The translations under genes were made by a program, and so were the position numbers. From positions 496,001-560,000 of the forward strand of contig CAWFPL010000002.1 in the NCBI GenBank assembly GCA_963817785.1: a DNA stretch of 64,000 bases, given 5' to 3'. Shown piece by piece: positions 61,712-64,000 of the stretch. The notes beneath the pieces are model-generated. The model searched no databases. It had not been told where the DNA came from and was given only the letters and a program-made list of their open reading frames with translations. How positions within the stretch are numbered: the stretch's first letter is position 1; each line of letters starts with the position of its first letter. The DNA comes from JAKALD01 sp963817785. GTDB taxonomy: Bacteria > Pseudomonadota > Gammaproteobacteria > Burkholderiales > SG8-39.

Positions 61712-63334
61712 TCAGGAGGAGCGCTGCCCGGCACCGGCCACTTCGAGCCGGTTGCGACCGCCGCGCTTCGCACGATACAGGGCCTGGTCGGCCTCGCGCA
61801 GCACCGCGGCCCAGGTCTCGCCGTTGAGGGGAAATGCGCCGACGCCGATCGACGCCGTCACCCGGCCGATGAAACGCCCCAAGTGCGTGAAACGGGTGGC
61901 CGCGATCGCCGCGTGCAGCTGCTCGGCGCGCTGCAGGCTCGACTCGATCGTGGCGCCGGGCATGACGATCACGAATTCCTCGCCGCCATAGCGGCAGGCG
62001 AGGTCGCCGCCGCGGGTCTGGGCCTGGAGGATGCGCGCGAGCTCGCGCAGAACCGTGTCTCCGGCGTCGTGGCCGAAGCGATCGTTGAGGTGCTTGAAGT
62101 GGTCCAAGTCGAGCATCAGCACGCCGAAGGGCCGCTTCGAGCGCTTCGCCCGGCGCTCTTCGAGCTGCATCGCGCTGTCCAGAAAGCGCCGGTTGTACAG
62201 GCCGGTCAGCCCGTCGCGAACCGACTGCGCGAGCAGATCCTCGCGCCGGCGCAGGTTCGCCAGCGCGAGCGCGGTCCGCTCGGCCATGGTGCCGAGAATC
62301 GCGCGCGTGTGCGGATCGAGCGCGGCGCCGGTGCCGCGCAGGTGCAGCAAGCCGAGCGTCTCGCCGTTGGCGATCATGGGCACGCACACGTATGCGCCGG
62401 CATGCCCGCGCACGTGCATGCAGCGCAGGCCGCTCTGCTCGTCGCTTCCGGGGTGAAGGGCGCTGCGCCGGATCGCCCAGCAGTCGTCCGGCGTGAACAC
62501 CAGATCTTCGGCCGGCAGCGTCCCCCAGCTGGCGTGCGCCTCGACGATGCGGCGCTGCGCATCCATCAGCAGGATGCTGCCGCTGGCCCTGGGAAACAGG
62601 TCCCGCGCGAAGCGCGCCACCAGCTCGCACGAATCCGCCGCGCCCGACGTCGACTGCAGCAGGCCGCTCATCTGGTTGATCTGCTCGAGCTGAGCGGTGC
62701 GCCCCTCCAGCGCGCTCAACGAATCGGACAATTTGCCGTTCACTTCCTGCAGCTGATGCTGCATGCGGGCGCGCTCGACGATTTCCCGCTGCAGGGCGGC
62801 ATTGGCTGCCTCGAGCTCGCGGGTGCGCGCGACGACCCTGCGCTCGAGCGTTTCCGAGAGCTGCCGGTACTGCTCCTCGCGGCCATGCAGGACCTGCTCG
62901 GTGTCAATGCGCGCCTGCACCTCGCGAACCAGGGTCTGCTTGGAGCGATCGAGCTCCTCGTGGCTGGGGAGCGCGAGCGCGCGTGGAAGCAGCCCGCGCA
63001 GCGCTCCGGCCGTCGCGAGCGCGGCTACGGCGGTGGCGGCTTTTACCGCAGCGGTGACCAGAGCGATCGGCTGCCAGAGGTCGACCAGCTGCACGAAGTG
63101 CACGGTCCCGCACGCGTACAGGAACATGCTGAACATGATGAACAGGCGGCGCGAAGCGAGCTGCCTGCGCTGCGCGGCAAACCGCGTAACGACGAGGGCG
63201 ATGGAGAAGCAGGACACGCTGATCAGCGCTTCGGAGGCGGCGAGCGTCCACAGCAGCTGGGACGAGCAGGCAGCGCACCCGCCTGCGGCGGACCGCCCAT
63301 GCGTCGCGAAGAAATCTGCAAGTACGTCGAGCAT
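61712..63334 (-). CDS. Diguanylate cyclase with ethylene-receptor-like membrane domain
   Basis: 540 residues from ATG 63334 (SD AAGGGA). Three TM helices (about 28-50, 64-85, 90-112) hold CFSIALVV and ACGTVHFVQLVDLW; Cys75 and His79 correspond to the Cu(I)-binding Cys65/His69 of ETR1, and Glu35 stands where ETR1 has Asp25, with the same 40-residue spacing. LLPRALALPS closes the domain as in bacterial homologues. Next a coiled coil (about 120-235), a GAF domain (about 240-370) and a GGDEF domain with active GGEEF and the RGGD inhibitory site 5 residues earlier. It makes c-di-GMP. Confidence 0.85.
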   Translation of the reverse strand: MLDVLADFFATHGRSAAGGCAACSSQLLWTLAASEALISVSCFSIALVVTRFAAQRRQLASRRLFIMFSMFLYACGTVHFVQLVDLWQPIALVTAAVKAATAVAALATAGALRGLLPRALALPSHEELDRSKQTLVREVQARIDTEQVLHGREEQYRQLSETLERRVVARTRELEAANAALQREIVERARMQHQLQEVNGKLSDSLSALEGRTAQLEQINQMSGLLQSTSGAADSCELVARFARDLFPRASGSILLMDAQRRIVEAHASWGTLPAEDLVFTPDDCWAIRRSALHPGSDEQSGLRCMHVRGHAGAYVCVPMIANGETLGLLHLRGTGAALDPHTRAILGTMAERTALALANLRRREDLLAQSVRDGLTGLYNRRFLDSAMQLEERRAKRSKRPFGVLMLDLDHFKHLNDRFGHDAGDTVLRELARILQAQTRGGDLACRYGGEEFVIVMPGATIESSLQRAEQLHAAIAATRFTHLGRFIGRVTASIGVGAFPLNGETWAAVLREADQALYRAKRGGRNRLEVAGAGQRSS

Positions 63335-63713
63335 TGCGTTTCCCTTCGGGCGCGGGGAAATGCGATGCGCCGTGGCCATGCGCTCGGGCACGTGCCGCGC
63401 CGGTGGAAATTATCGGCCGCCGCGCGCCGCCTAGTTGTGCGCTCTAGACTCGGATGTGACTCCTTTCACACTGGCGCGCCATTGTCGCCGCGGCACAACA
63501 ATGCAAATCGCCAAGAAACAAGGTACTGGCGTCAAAGCCCGAAAAGTATGTGGCGTGAGCACGACGGCTGCGCTCGCCCACATCGCCGCAAGGGATCCTG
63601 CAACGCCTTGATTCCGAGGCGCTTCAATTTTTCTGGCACGAATCACGCTAAGACTGCCTGCGCGAGTTCGTGCGGCTCACGCTGAATTCAAACTTTCGCA
63701 GAGGATCATACCC
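63335..63713. other. Intergenic region, no gene seen
   Basis: About 380 bp between the divergent cyclase gene and the small secreted protein. It presumably contains both promoters. No RNA gene, repeat or convincing short protein was found. Confidence 0.5.
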
Positions 63714-63917
63714 ATGCAACTGACGAAGATATTTCCGCTCGCCCTGGCGCTGATCGCGGTCGTCGAGATCGCGGCGAGTGCCTGCGCGGCGAACGCGCCC
63801 GGCCAGGCCAAAGGGCGGCAGCAACTCGCCGCCGTCATCGCAGCAGCGCAGGCCCGCAGCGATGCCCGTGCGGTCGACTGCACGAAGCATCCGAAAGACC
63901 CACGCTGCAAGAAGTAG
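63714..63917 (+). CDS. Small secreted protein
   Basis: 67 residues. A clear Sec signal (MQLTKIFPLALALIAVVEIAASACAAN) with cleavage near AxA-N. The mature 40 residues end in CTKHPKDPRCKK, with two Cys that may form a disulfide. The family is not recognised; similar tiny basic periplasmic proteins occur in betaproteobacteria. The rest of the window (63918-64000) shows no complete gene. Confidence 0.6.
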   Translation: MQLTKIFPLALALIAVVEIAASACAANAPGQAKGRQQLAAVIAAAQARSDARAVDCTKHPKDPRCKK

Positions 63918-64000
63918 GCAGGCCGGCAGCGAGTCGCGCAGAAGAGCTACCGGACCCGCTGCCCGCCGGCAAGGTGCATCCGGGCGCAGACGCCGTTGAT

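Overview
High-GC, densely packed DNA of a metabolically versatile betaproteobacterium (Burkholderiales/Rhodocyclales-like gene content: paa genes, intracellular PHB depolymerase, MHS permease, NitT/TauT-type transporters, Lrp/IclR/TetR regulators, Ada-AlkA fusion). The organism is inferred from gene families only; no rRNA or species marker is present.

Positions 1-9027 are the right-hand part of an integrated mobile element. It has phage/plasmid-type genes (HNH endonuclease, SSB-like protein, helix-turn-helix replication-type protein), a three-gene cargo cassette headed by a TIGR04255-family protein, a lipoprotein, gene remnants and a tyrosine integrase. It ends in the 3' half of a tRNA-Thr gene (8981-9027), the attachment site. 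An odd tRNA-like gene with a 39-nt anticodon loop overlaps the integrase 3' end.

From 9.0 kb on the window is chromosomal. 9-18 kb: cold-shock protein, Lrp regulator divergent from an AceE-type 2-oxoacid dehydrogenase E1, dienoyl-CoA reductase FadH, and the DNA alkylation repair pair Ada-AlkA/Ogt. 18-24 kb: two divergent phenylacetate operons (paaG-paaI-paaK plus a deleted SDR; paaY-hydrolase-paaF-MFS). 24-28 kb: fadD, PHB depolymerase and a Rossmann-fold protein. 28-31 kb: a FecR-domain lipoprotein with a C-terminal barrel-like region next to a Slam-like outer-membrane protein. 31-37 kb: DsbB, a FAH-family hydrolase and a GMC oxidoreductase/AtuA/TetR operon.

37-49.5 kb is a catabolic island centred on an IclR regulator. 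One arm has a BKACE enzyme, an MHS permease and an SDR; the other has a three-subunit biotin carboxylase (BCCP, BC, PYC/OadA-type carboxyltransferase), an ABC importer and 3-hydroxybutyrate dehydrogenase. Together they suggest carboxylation of a carbonyl compound followed by acetyl-CoA-dependent cleavage to acetoacetate. 49.5-61.7 kb is acyl-CoA degradation: a methylcrotonyl/geranyl-type carboxylase with its acyl-CoA dehydrogenase, then a second acyl-CoA dehydrogenase, thiolase, FadB-type protein, nitronate monooxygenase-like protein and hydratase. Three long hairpin repeats lie between these genes. The window closes with a diguanylate cyclase carrying an ethylene-receptor-like membrane domain and a small secreted protein.
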